Positions 15,173 to 21,348 of a DNA stretch of 21,438 nucleotides are shown here, piece after piece (positions within the stretch are counted from its first letter, which is position 1; every line of letters starts with the position of its first letter). Made by a program: the position numbers and the translations under genes. The stretch is taken from positions 1 to 21,438 of the IMG/VR virus record IMGVR_UViG_3300022890_000117; one strand, written 5' to 3'. Under the pieces are notes generated by a model, which was not told the DNA's origin, searched no databases, and worked only from the letters and a program-made list of their open reading frames with translations. The DNA is from a virus.

Positions 15173-15181
15173 TTATCCACA
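15173..15181 (+). promoter_or_regulatory. perfect DnaA box upstream of P3
   Basis: TTATCCACA is an exact DnaA box, 9 bases before the P3 -35. The near-identical site before P1 has the same spacing, and an inverted version lies before P2. Confidence 0.55.
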
Positions 15182-15190
15182 GTTCAAGTA

Positions 15191-15219
15191 TGGACTTTAT
15201 GCTAACGATAGCATATAAT
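15191..15219 (+). promoter_or_regulatory. sigma70 promoter P3 with palindromic operator
   Basis: A -35 of TGGACT (15191-15196), 17-base spacer and perfect -10 TATAAT (15214-15219). The spacer holds TATGCTAACGATAGCATA (15198-15215), the same dyad as P1 with one central base changed. The weaker -35 may make P3 more dependent on an activator or weaker than P1. Predicted start near 15226. Confidence 0.8.
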
Positions 15220-15225
15220 ACATAA

Positions 15226-15317
15226 TGTAAGGTTAGAGAGGGAAAATGGGATAAGCTGGTCAAGACTGGCAAACTCCCCAGCCTCTCAATAAATAATTTA
15301 TAATTAATTTATAATAT
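15226..15317 (+). promoter_or_regulatory. structured leader of the P3 operon
   Basis: The untranslated leader contains a GC-rich island in an otherwise AT-rich gap. GAGAGG (15236-15241) pairs perfectly with CCTCTC (15282-15287); inside, GGG (15248-15250) can pair with CCC (15276-15278), or CTGG (15256-15259) with CCAG (15278-15281). It is followed by 30 A/T bases to the ATG. It may protect or regulate the mRNA; no known riboswitch is recognised. Confidence 0.4.
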
Positions 15318-15533
15318 ATGTCACATGAATATAACACACTAGACGAGACAGCAGACTTACATGAAGTCGCTGGACTTGCACCAGCAGGGAAAGACGAGGA
15401 TGGATTAGACAGCTGGGTAGGAACTAAGCAAGATTGGGCTAACTACGAGAGGTTAGCAAACGAGGAGGCAGAAAAAGAACAGCAAGGAAGTGAAGATATG
15501 AATTACGAATTGCTGGAAGAAAAATTTTTTTAA
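15318..15533 (+). CDS. very acidic small early protein
   Basis: A 71-residue protein with 20 Asp/Glu against 5 Lys/Arg (net about -15). It begins MSHEYNTLDETADLHEVAG, has LAPAGKDEDGLDSWVG in the middle and ends in an acidic helix with EEAEKEQQGSEDMNYELLEE. No catalytic motif or membrane segment is visible. It is the first gene behind P3, a typical place for phage proteins that disable host defence or host enzymes, and its charge would allow DNA mimicry, but that is inference. The ATG is preceded by TAT. Confidence 0.6.
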   Translation: MSHEYNTLDETADLHEVAGLAPAGKDEDGLDSWVGTKQDWANYERLANEEAEKEQQGSEDMNYELLEEKFF

Positions 15534-15549
15534 AAAATAATAATTAAAT

Positions 15550-16089
15550 ATGGACACACTAAACAAAATTCAGAAAGAACTGAAAGCACCGAAAGGGCAA
15601 ACAAATAATTTTGGAAAATATAAATACAGAAGTTGCGAGGATATACTAGAGGCAGTAAAAACTTTACTAGGAACATCCACTCTGACTCTTTCAGACGAGC
15701 TTGTAATGATAGGAGATAGATACTACATAAAAGCAACAGCCTGTATAAAAGACAAAGATGATATGGAAACAGTAACAGCATACGCAAGAGAAAGTCTAGA
15801 AAAGAAAGGAATGGATAAAGCACAAATTACTGGCTCAGCTAGTTCTTATGCTAGAAAATATGCTTTGAATGGTTTATTTTTAATAGATGATACAAAGGAT
15901 GCAGACACAATGGATAATCGACCTGAAACTAATAAAATAAAAGTAGAAAATGAAGCTGTAAAAATTGTTTTAAATAGATGTAAAACAATGGCAGAACTAG
16001 TAGAGGCTTGGGAAAAATTGACACCAGCAGAACAGGTTTTAAATAAAGAACAAAAAGAAATTTTAAAAGAAAAATTAAAAGAAAAATAA
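15550..16089 (+). CDS. erf: ERF-family single-strand annealing protein
   Basis: The 179-residue protein matches the ERF family: LNKIQKELKAPKGQTNNFGKYKYRSC (FGKYKYRS at 21-28) is the typical start, followed by CEDILEAVKTLL, LTLSDELVMIGDRYYIKATA and the signature GSASSYARKYALNGLFLIDD (95-114). ERF proteins bind ssDNA and anneal complementary strands in phage recombination. It is placed 16 bases after the acidic gene and 6 before the exonuclease, the usual annealase-exonuclease pairing. The C-terminal 60 residues are helical and less conserved. Confidence 0.9.
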   Translation: MDTLNKIQKELKAPKGQTNNFGKYKYRSCEDILEAVKTLLGTSTLTLSDELVMIGDRYYIKATACIKDKDDMETVTAYARESLEKKGMDKAQITGSASSYARKYALNGLFLIDDTKDADTMDNRPETNKIKVENEAVKIVLNRCKTMAELVEAWEKLTPAEQVLNKEQKEILKEKLKEK

Positions 16090-16095
16090 AGAACT

Positions 16096-16686
16096 ATGAT
16101 AATTCATAATTTCAAACAACTGTCTCCTGAATGGTTTAAAATTAGAGAATGTAAAGTCACAGCTTCACATGCAGGGGCAATAGCATCGCAAGGAGCTGGG
16201 CTGGATAGCTACATTTATAAAATGATGGCAGAACATTATTTAGAAATAGAAATAAAACATTTTGAAAATGAACACACAAAAAGAGGGATAAAATTAGAAG
16301 GAGTAGCGAGGAGATTATATGAATTAGACTATGGTGTCAAAGTGGATGAAACTGGATTTATAGAATACAATGAATTTGTAGGATGTTCCCCTGATGGACT
16401 TATAGGAAAAGACGAGGGGGCAGAAATTAAATGCCCTTGTAATAAAAACTATAAAAAAATACTTGAAACTGGAAAAGTGGATAACAACTGGATATGGCAA
16501 TGCCAAATGAATTTACTTATAACAGGGAGAAAAAAATGGAATTTAATTATATTCAATCCGAACTTTGACAAAGCAATGACAGTAATGGAAATATTGCCTG
16601 ACAAAGAAAAATTTAATAAACTTTTAGTTGGGTTTATCATAGCCGAACAAAAAATATTATCTATTAAGGATAAACATAATAAATAA
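16096..16686 (+). CDS. YqaJ / lambda-type 5'-3' exonuclease
   Basis: The 196-residue protein has the YqaJ/lambda exonuclease marks: SPEWFKIRECKVTASHAGAI at 10-29, TKRGIKLEGVARRLYE (E68 at the metal site), FVGCSPDGLIG (D100), GAEIKCPC (E110, K112) and WQCQMNLLITGRKKW. These residues form the metal-dependent nuclease core. It would resect dsDNA ends to give ssDNA for the ERF annealase encoded next to it. The ATG at 16096 follows the ERF stop by six bases and is preceded by ACT, again with T at -1. Confidence 0.9.
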   Translation: MIIHNFKQLSPEWFKIRECKVTASHAGAIASQGAGLDSYIYKMMAEHYLEIEIKHFENEHTKRGIKLEGVARRLYELDYGVKVDETGFIEYNEFVGCSPDGLIGKDEGAEIKCPCNKNYKKILETGKVDNNWIWQCQMNLLITGRKKWNLIIFNPNFDKAMTVMEILPDKEKFNKLLVGFIIAEQKILSIKDKHNK

Positions 16687-16688
16687 AT

Positions 16689-17249
16689 ATGAAAATTACA
16701 AAAGACCAAATCTTGGAAAATTTAGAGCTAGTAAAACAATATTTAGAAGAAGGAAAAAAAGAAACTCCAAGTTCAGAAGTAGCAATAAAAAGTTATAAAT
16801 ATATGTGTGATATAAATTGGGATGAAAAAGAAGAAATTTTAATTAAAGACAAACCTGAAAAAATGATTTTTGTTAATCAAAAGTTTGCTGATAATTCAGA
16901 ATTTGGAGATAATTGTGTTTTTATAAAGTGTAAATTTGGAAGTTGGTGTGAATTTGGAAGTAGGTGTTATTTTGGAAGTGGTTGTAAATTTAGAAGTGGT
17001 TGTGAATTTGGAAGTGGGTGTGAATTTGGAAGTAGTTGTTATTTTGGAAGTGGTTGTAAATTTGGAAGTTATTGTAAATTTGGAAGTTGGTGTTATTTTG
17101 GAAGTGGTTGTAAATTTGGAAGTTGGTGTGAATTTGGAAATTATTGTGAATTTGGAAGTTGGTGTGAATTTGGAAGTAGTTGTTATTTTGGAAGTGGTTG
17201 TAAAAAACAATTCCCTTATTGGGATGAAAATGGAAAACAAAATAATTAA
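16689..17249 (+). CDS. cysteine-ladder hexapeptide-repeat (left-handed beta-helix) protein
   Basis: The 186-residue protein has an N-terminal helix (MKITKDQILENLELVKQYLE), a short linker, then a repeat. From F83 to K172 there are 15 hexads of the form F-G-S-x-C-x (one with R for G, one with N for S), preceded by degenerate FADNSE and FGDNCV units. The pattern fits the left-handed parallel beta-helix motif [LIV]-G-x-x-[STAV]-x with Phe and Cys in the inward places, giving about five coils with stacked Phe and Cys ladders. There are 18 Cys in all. I do not recognise a function; possibilities are a rigid scaffold, metal or redox ladder, or a DNA-mimic like pentapeptide-repeat proteins. The N-terminal helix is shared with the gene at 18026. 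The repeats are 18 bp long in DNA and likely expand and contract. Confidence 0.75.
   Translation: MKITKDQILENLELVKQYLEEGKKETPSSEVAIKSYKYMCDINWDEKEEILIKDKPEKMIFVNQKFADNSEFGDNCVFIKCKFGSWCEFGSRCYFGSGCKFRSGCEFGSGCEFGSSCYFGSGCKFGSYCKFGSWCYFGSGCKFGSWCEFGNYCEFGSWCEFGSSCYFGSGCKKQFPYWDENGKQNN
16935..17201 (+). repeat. coding 18-bp tandem repeat
   Basis: Fifteen 18-bp units of the type TTTGGAAGTxxxTGTxxx encode the F-G-S-x-C-x hexads. The block coding for CYFGSGCK recurs near 16965, 17037, 17091 and 17181, so units appear to have been shuffled by unequal recombination rather than made independently. Confidence 0.9.
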
Positions 17250-17264
17250 TTTAAATAAATAAAT

Positions 17265-18029
17265 ATGGATCAAGAAATGGAAACACAAATAAGTAATATC
17301 GCAAAATTTGATATTACAAAAGCCGAGTTAGAAAAAGAAGTAGAGGCAACAAAAAAAATAGATTTAGAAGATTTAGAAGATAAAAATCAATTAGAATTAG
17401 TAGGAATTGCTAAAAATGATTTAAGAACTATTGAAATAGAAATAGAAAAAACAGGAAAATCTTTTCGTGATGTATTTACTAAAATGAATAAGGGAATAAT
17501 GGCGAAACAAAAAGAATTATTAGCTATTACAAATCCTGAAGTTGAAAGACTAAAAGGATTATTAGACGAGGCAAAAGAATACGAGGACAAACAAAGCAGA
17601 ATAAAATTACTTCCTTATAGAAAAGAAAAATTAGCAGAAATAAATGTAAGTAGAACTGAGGACTTTTTACTTAAATTAAATGATAAAGATTTTGCTGATT
17701 TTCTAATGTCTGAAACTGTGCTGTTTAATCAAAATGAAATTTCAAAAAAAGAGATTATTATAGCTGAAAGAGAAAAAGAAGTTGAATTAGAGAGAGCTAA
17801 AATTCAAGCAGTTGAAGGAGAAAGACAAAGACTAGAAGATGACTTAGCTGAAATAAAACAAGCCGAAGAAATTAGCAAAAAATTAGAAGAAGAAGATAAA
17901 GACTACCAAGCATTTTTATCTGATAATAACTATGACGAAAAAGAGCATAGACTTATTAGAGAAAATGGAACAGTAAAAATTTATAAGGTAATAGCAATTT
18001 ATAAATATGAAGTAAAAAATAAAATATGA
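17265..18029 (+). CDS. coiled-coil phage protein, DUF1351-like
   Basis: The 254-residue protein is strongly helical with heptad-like charge pattern: an N-terminal segment (FDITKAELEKEVEATKKID), a middle with KTGKSFRDVFTKMNKGIMAKQKELL and PEVERLKGLLDEAKEYEDK, and a long coiled coil about residues 160-215 (EREKEVELERAKIQAVEGERQRLEDDLAE). This is the shape of phage proteins commonly encoded beside ERF/exonuclease genes and thought to assist recombination. The C-terminus (KIYKVIAIYKYEVKNKI) is beta-like. Its TGA overlaps the next start. Function is not known; partner of the annealase or exonuclease is inferred from place. Confidence 0.6.
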   Translation: MDQEMETQISNIAKFDITKAELEKEVEATKKIDLEDLEDKNQLELVGIAKNDLRTIEIEIEKTGKSFRDVFTKMNKGIMAKQKELLAITNPEVERLKGLLDEAKEYEDKQSRIKLLPYRKEKLAEINVSRTEDFLLKLNDKDFADFLMSETVLFNQNEISKKEIIIAEREKEVELERAKIQAVEGERQRLEDDLAEIKQAEEISKKLEEEDKDYQAFLSDNNYDEKEHRLIRENGTVKIYKVIAIYKYEVKNKI

Positions 18030-18496
18030 AAATAACAAAAGAAGAAATCTTGGAAAATTTAGACCAAGTAAAAAAATATATAAGTGAAATAGATAATAAA
18101 CCAAAAACAGAAGAAAGAACAAAATATTGGTTTATAGATGAAGTAAATAAAAAACAACTAAGTCTATGGGAAAATGATAATATTGATAATAAAAGACTAC
18201 AAAACCACAACCTCTATCTAATTGTAGAAGATTGCGATAAACAAATAGCTAAAAACGAAGCACTAAACAAAATCAAAACTTTCATAAAAGATAATTTTGA
18301 CACATTTGTACCTGATTGGGAAGTTGAAGATGAAAATAAATATAGTATATATTATGATTATAAAGATGAAGAATGGGGAATAGAATATAATTATTATTGT
18401 AGAAAATTACATTTACTACCTTACCTAAAATCAATAGAACAAGCAGAACAACTTATAAAAGACTGCGAAAAAGAATTAGATATTTTAATTAAATAA
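18026..18496 (+). CDS. paralogous early protein, shared N-terminal tag and C-domain
   Basis: The 156-residue protein is a mosaic. Residues 1 to about 20 (MKITKEEILENLDQVKKYIS) are nearly the same as the start of the hexapeptide-repeat protein at 16689, while residues about 60-156 closely match the protein at 20575: LYLIVEDCDKQIAKNEALNK, IKTFIKDNF, DYKDEEWG and QLIKDCEKELDILIK. The middle YWFIDEVN segment resembles a small phage domain with a Tyr-rich strand. No catalytic motif is visible. It overlaps the coiled-coil gene by ATGA. I do not recognise a function; duplication with module exchange is seen directly. Confidence 0.6.
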   Translation: MKITKEEILENLDQVKKYISEIDNKPKTEERTKYWFIDEVNKKQLSLWENDNIDNKRLQNHNLYLIVEDCDKQIAKNEALNKIKTFIKDNFDTFVPDWEVEDENKYSIYYDYKDEEWGIEYNYYCRKLHLLPYLKSIEQAEQLIKDCEKELDILIK

Positions 18497-18498
18497 AT

Positions 18499-18942
18499 AT
18501 GTACAACAAATTAAAAAAACTTATACAAAAAGCAGTGCCAGAGATTATGGAATTGAAGTTTGGGTGTGAGGTAAATACAAATTTAAAAACAAGTTTAAAA
18601 CATAATAAAAGTTTTAAAGTATCAAAATCAAAAATAGTAGGCAAAGGAGAATGTAAAAATTTTCATATAGGAATATGGGAATGTATATGGTTAGAAGTAC
18701 CACAAAATACATTAAAAATACTCGGTCGCCCTATTACTCTTGCAGATGTTTTAATTGCTCTTAATAAAAAAAAAGATGATGATTATTGGTATTCTTGTAC
18801 AACAGAAGGAGAGATTAGAAAAGAATGGAATATAATTGGAAGGGAACATCACGGTATTGAAAGTTGTGGTTGGAATTTAAAAGAAGATTTAGATAATCAA
18901 TCAGATGAAGTAATAGAATTTTTATACAGTTTAATCAAATAA
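18499..18942 (+). CDS. conserved-type phage protein of unknown function
   Basis: The 147-residue protein begins MYNKLKKLIQKAVPEIMELKFGCEV, followed by a basic beta-rich part, then LKILGRPITLADVLIALN and an end with WNLKEDLDNQSDEVIEFLYSLI. This pattern, including GRPI-x-LADVL and the DNQS end, recurs in phage hypothetical proteins as far as I can recall; I cannot name a function. It starts two bases after its neighbour's stop, with AAT before ATG. It contains several Cys and Trp residues but no recognisable metal site. The 67-base gap after it holds a weak GCTAA/TTAGC hairpin at 18969-18982. Confidence 0.55.
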   Translation: MYNKLKKLIQKAVPEIMELKFGCEVNTNLKTSLKHNKSFKVSKSKIVGKGECKNFHIGIWECIWLEVPQNTLKILGRPITLADVLIALNKKKDDDYWYSCTTEGEIRKEWNIIGREHHGIESCGWNLKEDLDNQSDEVIEFLYSLIK

Positions 18943-19009
18943 TTATGCCAATAAAAAAACTACAAAAAGCTAACCATTTAGCAATTTAATAATTAAATAA
19001 AATAAGGAT

Positions 19010-19306
19010 ATGGAAAATAAAACAAAAAGCGAATACCTAAAAGGACTATTTTTTAATGAGCCACACGAAAAAGCACCTGATTTTGTACTAGGTAGTATAG
19101 CAATAAAAAGATTAGAACTAATTGAAACATTACAAAACAGAACAGAAGAAAATATCAGATTAGATTGTAAGTTAGGCAGAGAAGGAAAAGGATATGCTAC
19201 TATAAATAATTATAAAAATGAAGTAGGAAAAGCACAAAACATAGAAAACAATAGTAATATGGAAGGTGCAACTAATGATACTAAAGTAGAAGACATATCA
19301 TTTTAA
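19010..19306 (+). CDS. small protein with SSB-like C-terminal tip
   Basis: The 98-residue protein has a central segment (APDFVLGSIAIKRLELIETLQN, then IRLDCKLGREGKGYATINNYKN) resembling a small phage domain often found near single-strand binding genes. Its tail is poorly structured and ends VEDISF, close to the acidic SSB tip (D-D-I/L-P-F) that recruits recombination and repair proteins, with Ser in place of Pro. A role in ssDNA transactions is suggested by this and by the recombination operon, but not shown. Start chosen at ATG 19010; a short AAGGA lies too close to serve as Shine-Dalgarno. Confidence 0.5.
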   Translation: MENKTKSEYLKGLFFNEPHEKAPDFVLGSIAIKRLELIETLQNRTEENIRLDCKLGREGKGYATINNYKNEVGKAQNIENNSNMEGATNDTKVEDISF

Positions 19307-19307
19307 T

Positions 19308-19913
19308 ATGAAGTATTTTAATAAAACAAAAGAAGAAATTAGAGGTTTTTATTTCAAAGGAAAACTAAATAAATTTTTAGATGAAATTTCAGCAGAAAAA
19401 AATTCAGATCCGAAAGAACTTATAGAACTTGCTAAATTTCTTGATACATTGAAAGAAGAAAAAATGAGGAATAAAATATTGTCTGAAAAATATGATGGAA
19501 GTTTAGAACCTCCAAAGGTTGGAGAATTACTTAGGATGACTGAACCACAAAAAGAAGAATTAAAAAAGTGGTTAAAAACTACTGAAGGAACTATACATAC
19601 GATCAAAGAGATAATGAATGAGATGAGATTGGCAATACAAAACAGAAATAGGCCTAAAAGGGATGAAATGCTTGATACAGCCATGTCTGTGATTTGTTTA
19701 ATGTTTAGCTTAGACCAGTATGAAATCGTCAATGAACAGCTTTACAGAGCCGAACTTACAAAACTAATGGATAATTTTAGTATGAGTAGAGCAGAGGCAG
19801 AAGGCAGAGCAAAACTTACTCCTGAATATAGAGAATATAAAAAAGCTAGAAGATTAAAAGAACAAGTTTTAGAATTTGAAATGATGGCTAAAAAAATAGC
19901 AGATTATGAATAA
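19308..19913 (+). CDS. helical early protein of unknown function
   Basis: The 201-residue protein is almost all helix: FYFKGKLNKFLDEISAEKN, PKELIELAKFLDTLKEEKM, PQKEELKKWLKTTEGTIHTI, then SRAEAEGRAKLTPEYREY and ARRLKEQVLEFEMMAKKIAD at the end. The last part resembles coiled ends of small phage proteins, without a name I can give. It has no membrane segment or catalytic motif. It starts one base after the preceding stop and overlaps the HNH gene by 8 bases, so the two are likely co-translated. Confidence 0.5.
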   Translation: MKYFNKTKEEIRGFYFKGKLNKFLDEISAEKNSDPKELIELAKFLDTLKEEKMRNKILSEKYDGSLEPPKVGELLRMTEPQKEELKKWLKTTEGTIHTIKEIMNEMRLAIQNRNRPKRDEMLDTAMSVICLMFSLDQYEIVNEQLYRAELTKLMDNFSMSRAEAEGRAKLTPEYREYKKARRLKEQVLEFEMMAKKIADYE

Positions 19914-20274
19914 TACAGACAGAAAAAAACATGACAGATTATTTCAAGAACACTTGATAGAAAAAAATCCAGTATCAATTTTAGGTGGAAAAACAGAAGT
20001 AATACACCATTTTATACCAAAAGCAAAAGGCTGGTCAATAAGGTGGTATGTTCCGAATGGAATACCACTCACGAATAAACAGCATGGAGAGATACATGGA
20101 AAAAGGAGAGCAGAATTAGAAGGACATATAATAAGAATAATGGAAAAGAGAGAAAAAGGTTGGAGAGATAAAATAAGAAATCAGCAAAGAAGAACAGCTA
20201 AAGATTTAAATAACTTTTTAATATTAAATCACATCTATGGAGAAATAGATAATTATATAAAATATGAAAGATAA
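19906..20274 (+). CDS. HNH endonuclease
   Basis: The 122-residue protein shows an HNH core: H34-H35 in EVIHHFIPKAKG, N51 in WYVPNGIPLTNKQH, H60 and H64 in KQHGEIHG, arranged as HH-x-N-x-H-x-H. The spacing fits small phage HNH nucleases with a beta-beta-alpha metal finger. The C-terminal half is basic and helical (IIRIMEKREKGWRDKIRNQQ), suited to DNA binding. Such enzymes nick or cut DNA in recombination, packaging or homing. It overlaps the genes on both sides (8 and 11 bases), so it is embedded in the operon rather than inserted as a free-standing homing gene. Confidence 0.75.
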   Translation: MNNTDRKKHDRLFQEHLIEKNPVSILGGKTEVIHHFIPKAKGWSIRWYVPNGIPLTNKQHGEIHGKRRAELEGHIIRIMEKREKGWRDKIRNQQRRTAKDLNNFLILNHIYGEIDNYIKYER

Positions 20275-20578
20275 AAATGCAGTAAATTTAGGTAAACTAA
20301 GCTGGGAAAAAAGAAAAAAAACAATGAACAAAAAAGAGAGGTCAGAATACATGAGTAAAATGGCAAAAACAAAATGGGATAAAATTAAAAAAAATGAAGG
20401 ACTTTTGATAAACATAGTTGAAGAAAGAAAGCTAGTATCAAGCAATATGTGTGGAAGTAGTGATGAATTTTTTCAAGCAATAGGACTTGCTTTATATTTA
20501 GCTAATAATAAACAGGCTCTTTTAATCAGAAATACTTTTAAATCAGACTGGAGTATATTTTTAAACTTACAAGTATGA
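20264..20578 (+). CDS. small basic early protein
   Basis: The 104-residue protein has a very basic first half (NLGKLSWEKRKKTMNKKERSE, then YMSKMAKTKWDKIKK), like KTKW-type segments of plasmid and phage proteins, and a helical second half with SSDEFFQAIGLALYLANNK. I do not recognise a function. It begins inside the HNH gene (11-base overlap) and its TGA overlaps the next ATG. A DNA- or RNA-binding role would fit its charge but is inference. Confidence 0.5.
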   Translation: MKDKNAVNLGKLSWEKRKKTMNKKERSEYMSKMAKTKWDKIKKNEGLLINIVEERKLVSSNMCGSSDEFFQAIGLALYLANNKQALLIRNTFKSDWSIFLNLQV

Positions 20579-21063
20579 AAAACTACATCTACCTAGACGG
20601 TAAAAAAATAGAGATTTCAGATGAAACTGCTGAAAATCTTACAAAACAATTTAATAAACCAAAAACAGAAGAAATAGAAGAAGGAACAGAATATTGGTAT
20701 GTAGATGTAGATAATGAAAAAGACCGTTATCGATGGAATAATGATAATTATGATAACAATATTTTAAAAAACCATAATCTTTATCTAAACGTAGAAGACT
20801 GCGATAAACAAATAGCTAAAAACGAAGCATTAAACAAAATCAAAACTTACATAAAAGATAATTTTGAAGAGTTTTTGCCTAATTGGGATGATGAAAATGA
20901 AGATAAGTATAATTTATATTATGATTATGAAGATGAAGAATGGGATTATTGCTCTAATGGTAATTTTAGAGAATTATTTTTACTACCTTTCCTAAAATCA
21001 GACGAACAAGTAGAACAAGTTATAAAAGACTGCAAAAAAGAATTAGATATTTTAATTAAATAA
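20575..21063 (+). CDS. paralog of the 18026 protein with a different N-terminus
   Basis: The 162-residue protein starts MKNYIYLDGKKIEISDETA, a short domain often seen at the front of phage early proteins, followed by TEYWYVDVDNEKDRYRWNND. From about residue 65 it matches the 18026 protein almost throughout: NHNLYLNVEDCDKQIAKNEA, LNKIKTYIKDNF, YYDYEDEEW, QVIKDCKKELDILIK. At DNA level a core of about 70 bases (20790-20864) is nearly identical to 18223-18297, so duplication or recombination is recent. Function is unknown. It overlaps the preceding gene by ATGA. Confidence 0.6.
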   Translation: MKNYIYLDGKKIEISDETAENLTKQFNKPKTEEIEEGTEYWYVDVDNEKDRYRWNNDNYDNNILKNHNLYLNVEDCDKQIAKNEALNKIKTYIKDNFEEFLPNWDDENEDKYNLYYDYEDEEWDYCSNGNFRELFLLPFLKSDEQVEQVIKDCKKELDILIK

Positions 21064-21099
21064 AAAATCCAGCAATTAAGCTGGGGTAAAAATAAATAT
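21064..21099. promoter_or_regulatory. intergenic hairpin, possible minus-strand terminator
   Basis: CCAGC (21069-21073) pairs with GCTGG (21080-21084) around AATTAA. On the plus strand no T run follows, but on the minus strand the stem is followed by A and six T residues, the form of an intrinsic terminator. It may stop antisense transcription or protect the mRNA. Confidence 0.35.
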
Positions 21100-21348
21100 A
21101 TGGAAAAAAAATTAGTAAGAGTTTACACAAAAATTACAGTAAACCAAATTAATGTATTTGAATCAACTAAAACTGAATATCAAAATACAAACGAAAAAGA
21201 CGAAAAAGGTAATGATATTTGGAGTGACGTAGAAATTCCAAATCAAATAACTTTAAATGAAACAGAAGAAAAATTGTATGAACAGAAATTTGAAGAAGGA
21301 GATTTAAATGTAAAAGAACTTACATTGTGGGCTAATCGTGTTAAATAA
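21100..21348 (+). CDS. small early protein of unknown function
   Basis: The 82-residue protein begins MEKKLVRVYTKITVNQINVF, then ESTKTEYQNTNEKDEKGNDI, and ends with LYEQKFEEGDLNVKELTLWA. It is acidic in the second half and beta-like in the first. No domain or motif is recognised. It is preceded by TAT before ATG and follows the hairpin gap. Its composition and position in the same run of early genes support it as real. Confidence 0.5.
   Translation: MEKKLVRVYTKITVNQINVFESTKTEYQNTNEKDEKGNDIWSDVEIPNQITLNETEEKLYEQKFEEGDLNVKELTLWANRVK

Noticed and set aside
16935-17201. CRISPR array
   Set aside because: The units are contiguous 18-bp coding repeats with no spacers of constant length and no cas genes nearby.
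16896-17288. Open frames on the other strand and in another forward frame across the hexapeptide repeat
   Set aside because: An 18-bp repeat without a stop in one unit keeps several frames open automatically; the SKFT- and LEV-type repeats are products of this, and only the F-G-S-x-C frame has a proper start and a non-repeat protein domain.
18945-18989. 14-codon ORF after the 18499 gene
   Set aside because: It has T at -1 but is too short and Lys-rich to judge; the stretch also holds a small hairpin. Treated as intergenic.
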